Origin: a candidate division TA06 bacterium
Lineage (GTDB): Bacteria; Ratteibacteria; UBA8468; MWAK01
DNA: 6,351 nt
Direction of reading: 5' to 3'
Assembly (NCBI GenBank): GCA_022704925.1
Contig: JAKJFK010000102.1
Span: 1 to 6,351 of the forward strand
Within the stretch, counting starts at the first letter, position 1; the number at the start of each line of letters is the position of its first letter. A program made the position numbers and the translations under genes. Under the pieces are notes generated by a model. That model had not been told where the DNA came from. It worked only from the letters and a program-made list of their open reading frames with translations, and made no database searches. Positions 1-5,700 of the stretch are shown here, one piece after another.

Positions 1-392
1 ACCCGGCCGCCCTCGGTTCGATCGTGGCCGAGGTGCGGAAACTGCTGGGCCGCGTCCCGATCTACGGCGTCTGCCTCGGCCACCAGATCCTGGGCCAGGC
101 GGTGGGCGGCCGCACCTACAAGCTGAAGTTCGGCCACCACGGCGGCAACCACCCGGTGCGCGACCTGACCGGCGGCCGGGTGATGATCACCGTCCAGAAC
201 CACGGCTTCTGCGTTGACGCCGAGACCCTGCCGGCCGGGATCCGGATTACCCACCTCAATCTGAACGACGAGAGCCTGGAGGGGATGGAAAGCCGGGAGG
301 AACGTTTCGCCTCGGTCCAGTTTCACCCGGAGGCCGGGCCGGGTCCGCACGACGCCCGGGTCTTCTTCGAGCGCCTCCGCCAGGGATTCTGA
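1..392 (+). CDS. carA: Carbamoyl-phosphate synthase small subunit, C-terminal part (5' end outside window)
   Basis: This is the class I glutamine amidotransferase domain of CarA. It hydrolyses glutamine and passes ammonia to the large subunit CarB to make carbamoyl phosphate for pyrimidine and arginine synthesis in the cytoplasm. The reading frame is already open at base 3, giving 129 visible residues that begin PAALGSIVAEV, so the gene continues upstream; the family is usually about 360-390 residues. The nucleophile Cys lies in GVCLGHQ (codon 72-74). The FGHHGGNHPV segment and the catalytic His and Glu of VQFHPE (codons 324-326 and 330-332) are all present, so the glutaminase site looks intact. 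The PGPHDA segment after it is typical of CarA rather than of GuaA or PabA. No carB follows: the next gene is convergent, on the other strand. The GTG at 24 is an internal Val codon, not the start. Confidence 0.95.
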   Translation, partial: PAALGSIVAEVRKLLGRVPIYGVCLGHQILGQAVGGRTYKLKFGHHGGNHPVRDLTGGRVMITVQNHGFCVDAETLPAGIRITHLNLNDESLEGMESREERFASVQFHPEAGPGPHDARVFFERLRQGF

Positions 393-435
393 GCCCGGAG
401 GCCGTTTTCCGCCGGCCGCCCGGCCCCTTCCGCCC
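393..435. other. Convergent spacer between carA and the epimerase gene
   Basis: This is the 43-bp gap where two genes meet tail to tail. It is very GC-rich and has overlapping weak hairpins, for example GGCCG at 400-404 pairing with CGGCC at 413-417 around an 8-nt loop, and GGCC at 414-417 with GGCC at 422-425. No T-run follows on either strand, so it is not a standard intrinsic terminator. A Rho-dependent or purely structural bidirectional end is possible but cannot be shown. Confidence 0.35.
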
Positions 436-1317
436 TTACCGGCCCAGTTCCGCCTTGATTTCAGCCAGCATCTTCTCCAGCCGCCGGCCGTATTCGATGT
501 AGTTGCGGTAGCGGATTTCGTCGCTCGAGGTCACCGCCGCGTCGTGGAAGACCACGGCCATGTGCGGCTCGATCGAGAAGCCGCCGTCGTAACCGGTCTT
601 GAGCAGGTCGGTCAACGTTTCGCGCACGTAACCCTTTCCCTCGCCCGGGAAGGTGTAGACCTCCTTGCCGTCTTTCAGGTAGTCGTCCTTGACGTGGACG
701 TACTCGATGTAGGGGCGGACGTTCCGGTAGAACTCCCAGGCGTCCTGCTTGCGGTAGGGGGGCCGGCCGCGCACGTCGTCGTGGACGGGCGGGTTGCCGG
801 TGTCGTAAACCAGTTTCAATGACGGGCTGGGAATGGCCTCCAGGAGGCGCAGGGTGTGCTCGTAGGAGAGGGCGCCCCAGCCGGAGCAGTTTTCGTGCAG
901 GCAGACCACGCCGCCGTCTTCGGCCATCCGGACGATCTCCCGGATCCGCTTGATGGCCTCGGCCGACCAGTCCCGGTCGAGCACCTCGGGCGGCACCGCG
1001 AAACTCATGATCCGGATGAAGCGGGTGCCCAGCTTCTTCAGGCGCGGGATGGCCTGCTTCATCTCCGCGTAGCTGCTGTCGGGCGGCTCGGTGATCTTTT
1101 TGGCCCAGTTGGCGATGCCGCTGCCCAGGCAGCTGACCGTGATCCCGGCCGCGGCCAGCTTTTCGGCCACCGCTTCGAACTCGGCCTGGCCGATCAGGGT
1201 GATGTTTTGATCGCCAATGGCCCGGGTCTCGATGTGGCGCCAGCCCAGTTCCAGGGTAGCCCGGATCTGGGTTTCGATATCCTTGCCCGCCTCGTCGGCG
1301 AAACCGGAAAAAAACAT
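436..1317 (-). CDS. Sugar phosphate isomerase/epimerase-like TIM-barrel protein (AP endonuclease 2 family)
   Basis: A 293-residue cytoplasmic protein of the xylose-isomerase-like TIM-barrel superfamily, which includes D-tagatose 3-epimerase, IolE and hydroxypyruvate isomerase. Four expected divalent-metal ligands can be read in order: Glu142 in CLHENCSGWG, Asp172 in VYDTGNP, His208 in YVHVKDD and Glu250 in SIEPHM. Their spacing resembles that of D-tagatose 3-epimerase. The PGEGKG loop (224-229) is also typical. The N-terminus FSGFADEAGKDIETQ starts directly in the first barrel strand, and there is no signal peptide. The ATG at 1317 is supported by an AGGAGG sequence (complement of 1322-1327) only 4 nt away. 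The gene is transcribed alone, divergently from clpC. The substrate cannot be read from sequence; a keto-sugar or inositol-derived compound is likely. A DNA repair endonuclease is unlikely given the length and motif set. Confidence 0.88.
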   Translation of the reverse strand: MFFSGFADEAGKDIETQIRATLELGWRHIETRAIGDQNITLIGQAEFEAVAEKLAAAGITVSCLGSGIANWAKKITEPPDSSYAEMKQAIPRLKKLGTRFIRIMSFAVPPEVLDRDWSAEAIKRIREIVRMAEDGGVVCLHENCSGWGALSYEHTLRLLEAIPSPSLKLVYDTGNPPVHDDVRGRPPYRKQDAWEFYRNVRPYIEYVHVKDDYLKDGKEVYTFPGEGKGYVRETLTDLLKTGYDGGFSIEPHMAVVFHDAAVTSSDEIRYRNYIEYGRRLEKMLAEIKAELGR

Positions 1318-1359
1318 GCGGCCTCCTTTTTTCTTAGTTTTTTGAATGACGACGGAGGG

Positions 1360-1377
1360 GCGGGAAGTCCCTCCCGC
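1360..1377. repeat. Short hairpin in the epimerase leader
   Basis: GCGGGA (1360-1365) and TCCCGC (1372-1377) are perfect 6-bp inverted arms around a 6-nt loop. The hairpin lies in the predicted leader of the minus-strand gene, about 45 nt before its start codon. It could be an mRNA stem or a chance GC-rich palindrome. It has no T-run, so it is not a terminator, and no known riboswitch class is recognisable around it. Confidence 0.25.
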
Positions 1378-1398
1378 GAAAATCCGCGGCCGCCTGAA

Positions 1399-1427
1399 AG
1401 TTTATCAGGATTGGCCGGCGGCGTCAA
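1399..1427 (-). promoter_or_regulatory. Putative sigma70 promoter of the epimerase gene
   Basis: Reading the minus strand, TTGACG (1427-1422) is followed after 17 bp by TAAACT (1404-1399). A TGA immediately before the -10 (1407-1405) makes it an extended -10. An overlapping alternative -10 is GATAAA (1406-1401), with a 15-bp spacer. Transcription would begin near 1392, leaving a leader of about 75 nt. This is motif reading only, but the position upstream of a well-supported start makes it credible. Confidence 0.5.
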
Positions 1428-1436
1428 GAACGGCCA

Positions 1437-1452
1437 CGGACGCGGCGGTCCG
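1437..1452. promoter_or_regulatory. Inverted repeat between divergent promoters, possible operator
   Basis: CGGAC (1437-1441) and GTCCG (1448-1452) are perfect inverted arms with a 6-nt spacer. They sit in the 40-bp interval between the two divergent -35 elements. The location suits a shared regulator, but the arms are short and the local sequence is GC-rich, so chance is a real alternative. It does not match the CIRCE element or the CtsR heptad repeat. Confidence 0.2.
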
Positions 1453-1467
1453 AACCTTTCTCCTGCT

Positions 1468-1496
1468 TTGACACCGCCGGTCTTTTTTGATACTAT
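1468..1496 (+). promoter_or_regulatory. Putative sigma70 promoter of clpC
   Basis: A consensus TTGACA (1468-1473) is separated by 17 bp from TACTAT (1491-1496). TGA (1488-1490) directly before the -10 gives an extended -10 motif. The stretch is markedly more AT-rich than the genes around it. The predicted transcription start is near 1503, giving a leader of about 35 nt with GGAGG (1522-1526) before the clpC ATG. The near-consensus housekeeping promoter suggests substantial basal expression. Confidence 0.65.
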
Positions 1497-1537
1497 TTAG
1501 GTGAATTTTCCTTAATTGGGCGGAGGCCTGTTTAAAA

Positions 1538-3997
1538 ATGAGCGGATTCGATCGTTTTACAAACCAGGTGCGCCGGATGCTGGACATGGCCCGGGACGAG
1601 GCGATCCGTTTCGGGCAGATCGAGATCGGCACCGAGCATCTCGTGCTGGCCATGCTGCGCGACGGCCAGGGGGTGGCGGCCGCGGCCCTCACCAGCCTGG
1701 GCTACGACCTCGATTTCCTGCGCCTGGAGATCGAGAAGGTCATCGCCGTCGGGCCGGCCCTGCGCATTGACGGACCGCTGCCGCTGAGCCGCCGGGCCAA
1801 GCGGTCGCTGGAACTGGGCGTCGAGGAGGCGCGCCAGTACGGATTTAACTATATCGGGACCGAGCACATCATTCTCGGGATCCTGCGCGAGGGGGAGAAC
1901 CAGGCCAGCGCGGTGCTCGGCCGGCTCAACCTGACCCTGGAACGGAGCCGCAAGGCCATCTACGAGCTGGTCAAGCCGCCGCTCCAGGGCGGCGAGACGG
2001 CCGCCCGGAGCAAGACCCCGGCCCTGGACTCCTTCGGCCGGGACCTCACCCGGATGGCCCGCGACGGCCGGTTGGACCCGGTCATCGGCCGGGCGGCGGA
2101 GATCGAGCGCCTCGTCCACGTCTTCTGCCGTCGCCGCAAGAACAACCCGGTGCTGGTGGGCGAGGCCGGGGTGGGCAAGACCGCCATCGTCGAGGGCTTC
2201 GTCCAGGCGATGGTGGAGGGGCGCCTCCCGGAGGCGGTTGAATCGCGCCGGGTGGTGATGCTTGACCTGGCCGCCCTGGTGGCCGGGACCAAGTACCGGG
2301 GCGAGTTCGAGCAGCGCCTCAAGACGGTCCTGCAGGAGGTGGTGGAGAACCAGGTGGTCATCTTCGTGGACGAACTGCACACCCTGATCGGCGTCGGCGG
2401 GGCCGAGGGGGCGATGGACGCCTCCCATATCCTCAAGCCGGCCCTGGCCAGCGGCGAGATCCAGTGCATCGGGGCCACCACCATGAACGAGTACCGGAAG
2501 CACATCGAAAAGGACGCCGCCCTCGAGCGGCGTTTCCAGGCGATCTTCGTGAGCCCGCCGGACACCGGCCAGACGATGGAGATCCTCAAGGGGCTGCGGC
2601 CGCGTTACGCCGAGCACCACCGGGTCGAGATCAGCGACACGGCCCTCTGGGCGGCCGTCCAGCTTTCGGACCGTTACATCGCCGGCCGCTTCCAGCCGGA
2701 CAAGGCCATTGACCTGCTCGACGAGGCCTGCGCCTCGGTCCGGCTGCGGGCGGTCCGGCTGCCGGACAACCTGCGCCGGATGGAAGCCCAGCTCAAGGCC
2801 CTGACCGAGAAGCGCGAGAAGGCGACCCGCGATCTGGATTACGAGACGGCCATCAGCCTGCGCGAGCAGGAGAAGACCGAGCGGGTCGGTTTCGACCTGC
2901 TCAAGAAACGCTGGCGCCTGTCAATTTCACCCACCGAGGGCGTGGTGACCGAGCAGGACATTTCCGAGGTGGTCAGCCGCTGGACCGGCGTGCCGGTCCG
3001 GCAGATCTCCGAGGACGAGGGGGCCCGCCTGCTTCACATGGAGGAGGAGCTCCAGCGCCAGGTCATCGGCCAGTCCGAGGCCGTCTCGGCCGTCTGCCGG
3101 GCAATCCGCCGGTCGCGCACCGGCATCAAGGACCGGCGCCGGCCGGTCGGGTCCTTCCTCTTCCTGGGGCCGACCGGGGTGGGCAAAACCCTGCTGGCCC
3201 GGGTGCTGGCCGGCTTCCTCTTTGATGACCAGGAGGCCCTGATCCAGATAGACATGAGCGAGTACATGGAGCGTTTCTCGGTCTCCCGCCTGATCGGCGC
3301 CCCGCCCGGGTACGTGGGCTACGAGGAGGGCGGCCAGCTGACCGAGCGGGTGCGCCGTCGCCCCTACTCGGTCATCCTCTTCGACGAGTTCGAGAAGGCC
3401 CATCCGGACGTCTACAACCTGCTGCTTCAGATCCTGGAGGACGGCCACCTGACCGACAGTTTCGGCCGCCGGGTGGACTTCCGCAACACCATCCTGATTC
3501 TGACCTCGAACCTCGGCACCGGTTCGCTTCAGGAGACCGCTTCGGTCGGCTTCGTCAGCGACGGCGGCCAGCCGGCCGATTACGAGCAGACCCGGCAGCT
3601 GCTCAAGAACGAGGCCGAACGGGTCTTCCGGCCCGAGTTTCTTAACCGGCTTGACGAAATGGTGGTCTTCCGCAGTTTGACCGACCGCGACGCGGCCGCC
3701 ATCGTGCGGCTGGAGGTCGACCGGGTCCTGGTCCGGCTCCGGGAGCAGGGACTGGGGATCAGCCTTTCGGAGTCAGCCTTCCGCTTCCTGGAGCGGGAGG
3801 GTTTTGATCCGAAGCTGGGCGCCCGGCCATTGCGGCGGGCCATTACCCGCCACCTGGAGGACCGCCTCTCCGAGGAGATGCTTTCCGGCCGGCTGCGGAC
3901 CGGCGGCCGGGTTCGGGTAGGCATGGAGCGCAGCGGCCGCCGTCTCTCCTTCGATATCGAGCACCCGGCCGCCGAAACGATCGGGACAGCCCATTGA
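1538..3997 (+). CDS. clpC: ClpC-type AAA+ unfoldase, ATPase subunit of the Clp protease
   Basis: An 819-residue Hsp100 protein, full length for ClpC. It unfolds substrates and threads them into the ClpP peptidase in the cytoplasm. Order of parts: a double Clp N-repeat (about 1-145) with two GTEH segments (Glu33, Glu109); AAA+ module 1 with Walker A GEAGVGKT (208-215), pore motif KYRG (253-256 region), Walker B VIFVDE (274-279) and Arg331/Arg332; a short coiled-coil M-domain with UVR-like sequence (about 410-455); AAA+ module 2 with Walker A GPTGVGKT (544-551), pore loop GYVG (591-594), Walker B ILFDE (613-617), Arg704 and sensor 2 GARPLRR (761-767). VGF at 670-672 sits where ClpC carries its ClpP-docking loop, and the short M-domain excludes ClpB. 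The ATG at 1538 has GGAGG 11 nt upstream. The key residues look intact. No ctsR, mcsA, mcsB or clpP is in view. A 58-bp gap separates it from the next gene. Confidence 0.97.
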   Translation: MSGFDRFTNQVRRMLDMARDEAIRFGQIEIGTEHLVLAMLRDGQGVAAAALTSLGYDLDFLRLEIEKVIAVGPALRIDGPLPLSRRAKRSLELGVEEARQYGFNYIGTEHIILGILREGENQASAVLGRLNLTLERSRKAIYELVKPPLQGGETAARSKTPALDSFGRDLTRMARDGRLDPVIGRAAEIERLVHVFCRRRKNNPVLVGEAGVGKTAIVEGFVQAMVEGRLPEAVESRRVVMLDLAALVAGTKYRGEFEQRLKTVLQEVVENQVVIFVDELHTLIGVGGAEGAMDASHILKPALASGEIQCIGATTMNEYRKHIEKDAALERRFQAIFVSPPDTGQTMEILKGLRPRYAEHHRVEISDTALWAAVQLSDRYIAGRFQPDKAIDLLDEACASVRLRAVRLPDNLRRMEAQLKALTEKREKATRDLDYETAISLREQEKTERVGFDLLKKRWRLSISPTEGVVTEQDISEVVSRWTGVPVRQISEDEGARLLHMEEELQRQVIGQSEAVSAVCRAIRRSRTGIKDRRRPVGSFLFLGPTGVGKTLLARVLAGFLFDDQEALIQIDMSEYMERFSVSRLIGAPPGYVGYEEGGQLTERVRRRPYSVILFDEFEKAHPDVYNLLLQILEDGHLTDSFGRRVDFRNTILILTSNLGTGSLQETASVGFVSDGGQPADYEQTRQLLKNEAERVFRPEFLNRLDEMVVFRSLTDRDAAAIVRLEVDRVLVRLREQGLGISLSESAFRFLEREGFDPKLGARPLRRAITRHLEDRLSEEMLSGRLRTGGRVRVGMERSGRRLSFDIEHPAAETIGTAH

Positions 3998-4003
3998 GGC
4001 GCC

Positions 4004-4017
4004 CCGGCCGCGGCCGG
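4004..4017. repeat. GC palindrome after clpC
   Basis: CCGGCCG (4004-4010) and CGGCCGG (4011-4017) form a perfect 14-bp palindrome 7 bp after the clpC stop. It lacks a following T-run, so it is not a standard intrinsic terminator. It may slow polymerase or protect the mRNA 3' end, or be chance in GGCC-rich DNA. The rest of the 58-bp spacer shows no strong promoter. Confidence 0.3.
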
Positions 4018-4055
4018 CGTTGGAGCCAGGGACCGTTTTCCGGCCCGGTTAAAAC

Positions 4056-5042
4056 ATGGCGGATTTGATGATCAAGGTCGCGGTGGTGGGCGCGGGACAC
4101 ATGGGCAGCGGACATATCCGGGCCTACCGTGCCTGCGCCGGGGCCCGGCTCCGCTATGTCTGCGAGCCCGAGGAGGCGCGTGGCCGTAGCGCGGCCGAGG
4201 CGGCCGGCGCCGGCTGGGCCGCCGATTACCGGCAGGTCATCGACCAGGTGGACGCGGTCAGCGTGGCGGTTCCCACCAACCTTCACTTCCGGGTGGCCTC
4301 CGATTTCCTGGCCGCCGGCAAGGCCGTCCTGCTGGAGAAGCCGATCGCCGACCGGCTTGAGGATGCCGAGGCCCTGGTCCGGATGAGCCGGGAGCGGGGC
4401 GCGGTCCTGCAGGTGGGTCATATCGAGCGCTTCAACCCGGCCGTCCGGGAACTGCGCCGCCGGCTCCGGGATCCGCGCTACCTGGAGATTCACCGGCTGG
4501 GCACCTTCAAGGGGCGGGGTGTCGAGGTGAGCGTCGTCTCCGACCTGATGATCCACGACATCGACCTGGCGCTGGACCTGGTCGACCGGCCGCTGCTGGA
4601 GGTGAGCGCCCTGGGCATGGCCGCCTTCACCGCCACTCCGGACATCGCCACCGGCCGCCTGGTCTTCGAGGGCGGCCGGGTGGCCAACCTCACCGCCAGC
4701 CGCATCAGCGACAAGAGCCTGCGGAAGGTGCGCGTCTTCGAGATGGACTGTTACTGGTCGCTGGACTGCGAGCACCGGGAACTGGTCTGCTACCGGAAAC
4801 GGCCCGAGTCCGACTGGCGCGGCAAGGCGCGGCCGACCCTGGCCGACCTGATCAGCCGGGAAGTCCTGGCCGTCGAGGCGGCCGATCCGCTCCAGCGCGA
4901 GCTTGAATCTTTCTTGACCGCGGTCCGGGAGGGCGGCCAGCCGGAGGTGACCGGCGAAGACGGCCGGCGCGCCCTCGAGGTCGCGTTGCAGATAGAGAAG
5001 TCGATCGCAAACAACCAGCCGGTTTCGTCCGGATTCTCCTAA
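4056..5042 (+). CDS. Gfo/Idh/MocA-family NAD(P)-dependent oxidoreductase
   Basis: A 328-residue soluble dehydrogenase. The N-terminal Rossmann fold shows the dinucleotide-binding VVGAGHMG (10-17). EKPIA (94-98) carries the family's conserved Lys, and DLMIHDIDL (163-171) supplies the expected active-site Asp/His region. GHIERFNPAV (121-130) resembles a subgroup often found with lipid A or other surface-sugar genes, including UDP-GlcNAc 3-dehydrogenase (GnnA). A sugar nucleotide substrate is therefore a reasonable inference, but no partner transaminase or acyltransferase is present here. The start is uncertain: the ATG at 4056 has no clear SD, while an in-frame ATG at 4068 lies 4 nt after GGCGGA and begins MIKVAVVGAGHMG, a natural Rossmann start. 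The gene follows clpC by 58 bp and precedes the arginine decarboxylase by 18-45 bp, which suggests one transcript. The family call is firm; the substrate is not known. Confidence 0.9.
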   Translation: MADLMIKVAVVGAGHMGSGHIRAYRACAGARLRYVCEPEEARGRSAAEAAGAGWAADYRQVIDQVDAVSVAVPTNLHFRVASDFLAAGKAVLLEKPIADRLEDAEALVRMSRERGAVLQVGHIERFNPAVRELRRRLRDPRYLEIHRLGTFKGRGVEVSVVSDLMIHDIDLALDLVDRPLLEVSALGMAAFTATPDIATGRLVFEGGRVANLTASRISDKSLRKVRVFEMDCYWSLDCEHRELVCYRKRPESDWRGKARPTLADLISREVLAVEAADPLQRELESFLTAVREGGQPEVTGEDGRRALEVALQIEKSIANNQPVSSGFS

Positions 5043-5063
5043 CCGGGGCTGTTTCCCGGATTG

Positions 5064-5073
5064 AAAGAAAGGA
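5064..5073 (+). promoter_or_regulatory. Candidate ribosome binding site bearing on the decarboxylase start
   Basis: The purine run AAAGAAAGGA (5064-5073) is the best SD-like sequence near the decarboxylase gene. It lies 14 nt before the ATG at 5088, which is longer than ideal, and only 2 nt before an in-frame GTG at 5076, which is too close. The upstream TTG at 5061 would have only GGGG (5045-5048), 12 nt away. The ATG is favoured but not proven. Confidence 0.4.
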
Positions 5074-5087
5074 TAGTGCAGAATAAG

Positions 5088-5672
5088 ATGATCGAGCATG
5101 CCAGCCGGGAAGCCCGCTTTCCCCACGATTTCACCGCCAAGCACATTTTCCTCACCAAGGGCGTCGGCCGCGACAAGGAGAAACTGACCAGTTTCGAGCA
5201 GGCCCTGCGCAACGCCGGCATCGCGCCCTTCAACCTGGTCCACATCAGCAGCATCTTTCCGCCCGGCGCCCGGCTGATCACCCGGGAGCGGGGTTTGAAG
5301 ATGCTCAAGCACGGCCAGATACTCTTCTGCGTCATGAGTCGGAACGAGACCAACGAGCCGCACCGCCTGATCACCGCCTCGCTGGGTCTGGCCATACCCA
5401 AGAATACCGAGAAGTACGGCTATCTCTCGGAATTTTCCGGGTTCGGGATGACCGACGAGCGTTCGGGCGATTATGCCGAGGACCTGGCGGCCACTATGCT
5501 GGCGACCATCCTGGGGGTCAAGTTCGACCCGGACAGCAGTTACGACGAGAAGAAGCAGGTCTGGCGGCTGAGCCGGGAGATCGTGCGCACCACCAACGTC
5601 ACCCAGTCGGCCGTCGGTGACAAGAACGGCCGCTGGACGACGGTGGTGACGGCCGCCGTCTTTGTACTCTGA
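5088..5672 (+). CDS. Pyruvoyl-dependent arginine decarboxylase
   Basis: Converts arginine to agmatine and CO2, the first step of putrescine synthesis. The family makes its own pyruvoyl cofactor by self-cleavage within a Ser-Ser pair. Counted from the ATG at 5088 (194 residues), that pair is Ser54-Ser55 in HISSIFPPGA, aligning with Ser52-Ser53 of the Methanocaldococcus jannaschii enzyme; the preceding NAGIAPFNLV also matches. Glu115 in YLSEFSGFG aligns with the catalytic Glu109 of that enzyme. Cleavage would leave a short beta chain and a pyruvoyl-blocked alpha chain. The length is close to chlamydial AaxB (about 195) and longer than the archaeal type (about 165). The frame is open back to a TTG at 5061 (203 residues), but the ATG is preferred. 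It lies between the oxidoreductase and agmatinase genes, which supports a biosynthetic role. No membrane segments or arginine/agmatine antiporter gene are seen, so acid resistance is a weaker option. Confidence 0.93.
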   Translation: MIEHASREARFPHDFTAKHIFLTKGVGRDKEKLTSFEQALRNAGIAPFNLVHISSIFPPGARLITRERGLKMLKHGQILFCVMSRNETNEPHRLITASLGLAIPKNTEKYGYLSEFSGFGMTDERSGDYAEDLAATMLATILGVKFDPDSSYDEKKQVWRLSREIVRTTNVTQSAVGDKNGRWTTVVTAAVFVL

Positions 5673-5700
5673 GCCGCCGTTTTCGACGGGGAGACCGGAG

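Noticed and set aside
856-1500. Plus-strand open frame of 214 codons opposite the epimerase
   Set aside because: It overlaps a gene with all four metal ligands on the other strand and runs through the divergent promoter region; no family resemblance.
1428-1537. CtsR box or CIRCE (HrcA) operator upstream of clpC
   Set aside because: Looked for the tandem GGTCAAA-type heptads and the TTAGCACTC-N9-GAGTGCTAA repeat; neither is present.
1532-2620. Minus-strand open frame of 362 codons opposite clpC
   Set aside because: It is antisense to the highly conserved N-domain and first ATPase module, with low-complexity composition, no motif and no plausible ribosome binding site; it is a GC-rich shadow.
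3998-4055. Intrinsic terminator or separate promoter between clpC and the oxidoreductase
   Set aside because: The GC palindrome has no T-run after it and no -35/-10 pair of reasonable quality is present, so read-through from clpC remains possible.
3843-5363. Minus-strand open frame of 506 codons opposite the end of clpC, the oxidoreductase and the decarboxylase
   Set aside because: It spans three well-supported genes on the other strand, has no recognisable domain, and its Gly/Leu/Asp/His/Gln-rich composition is what antisense reading of GC-rich genes produces.
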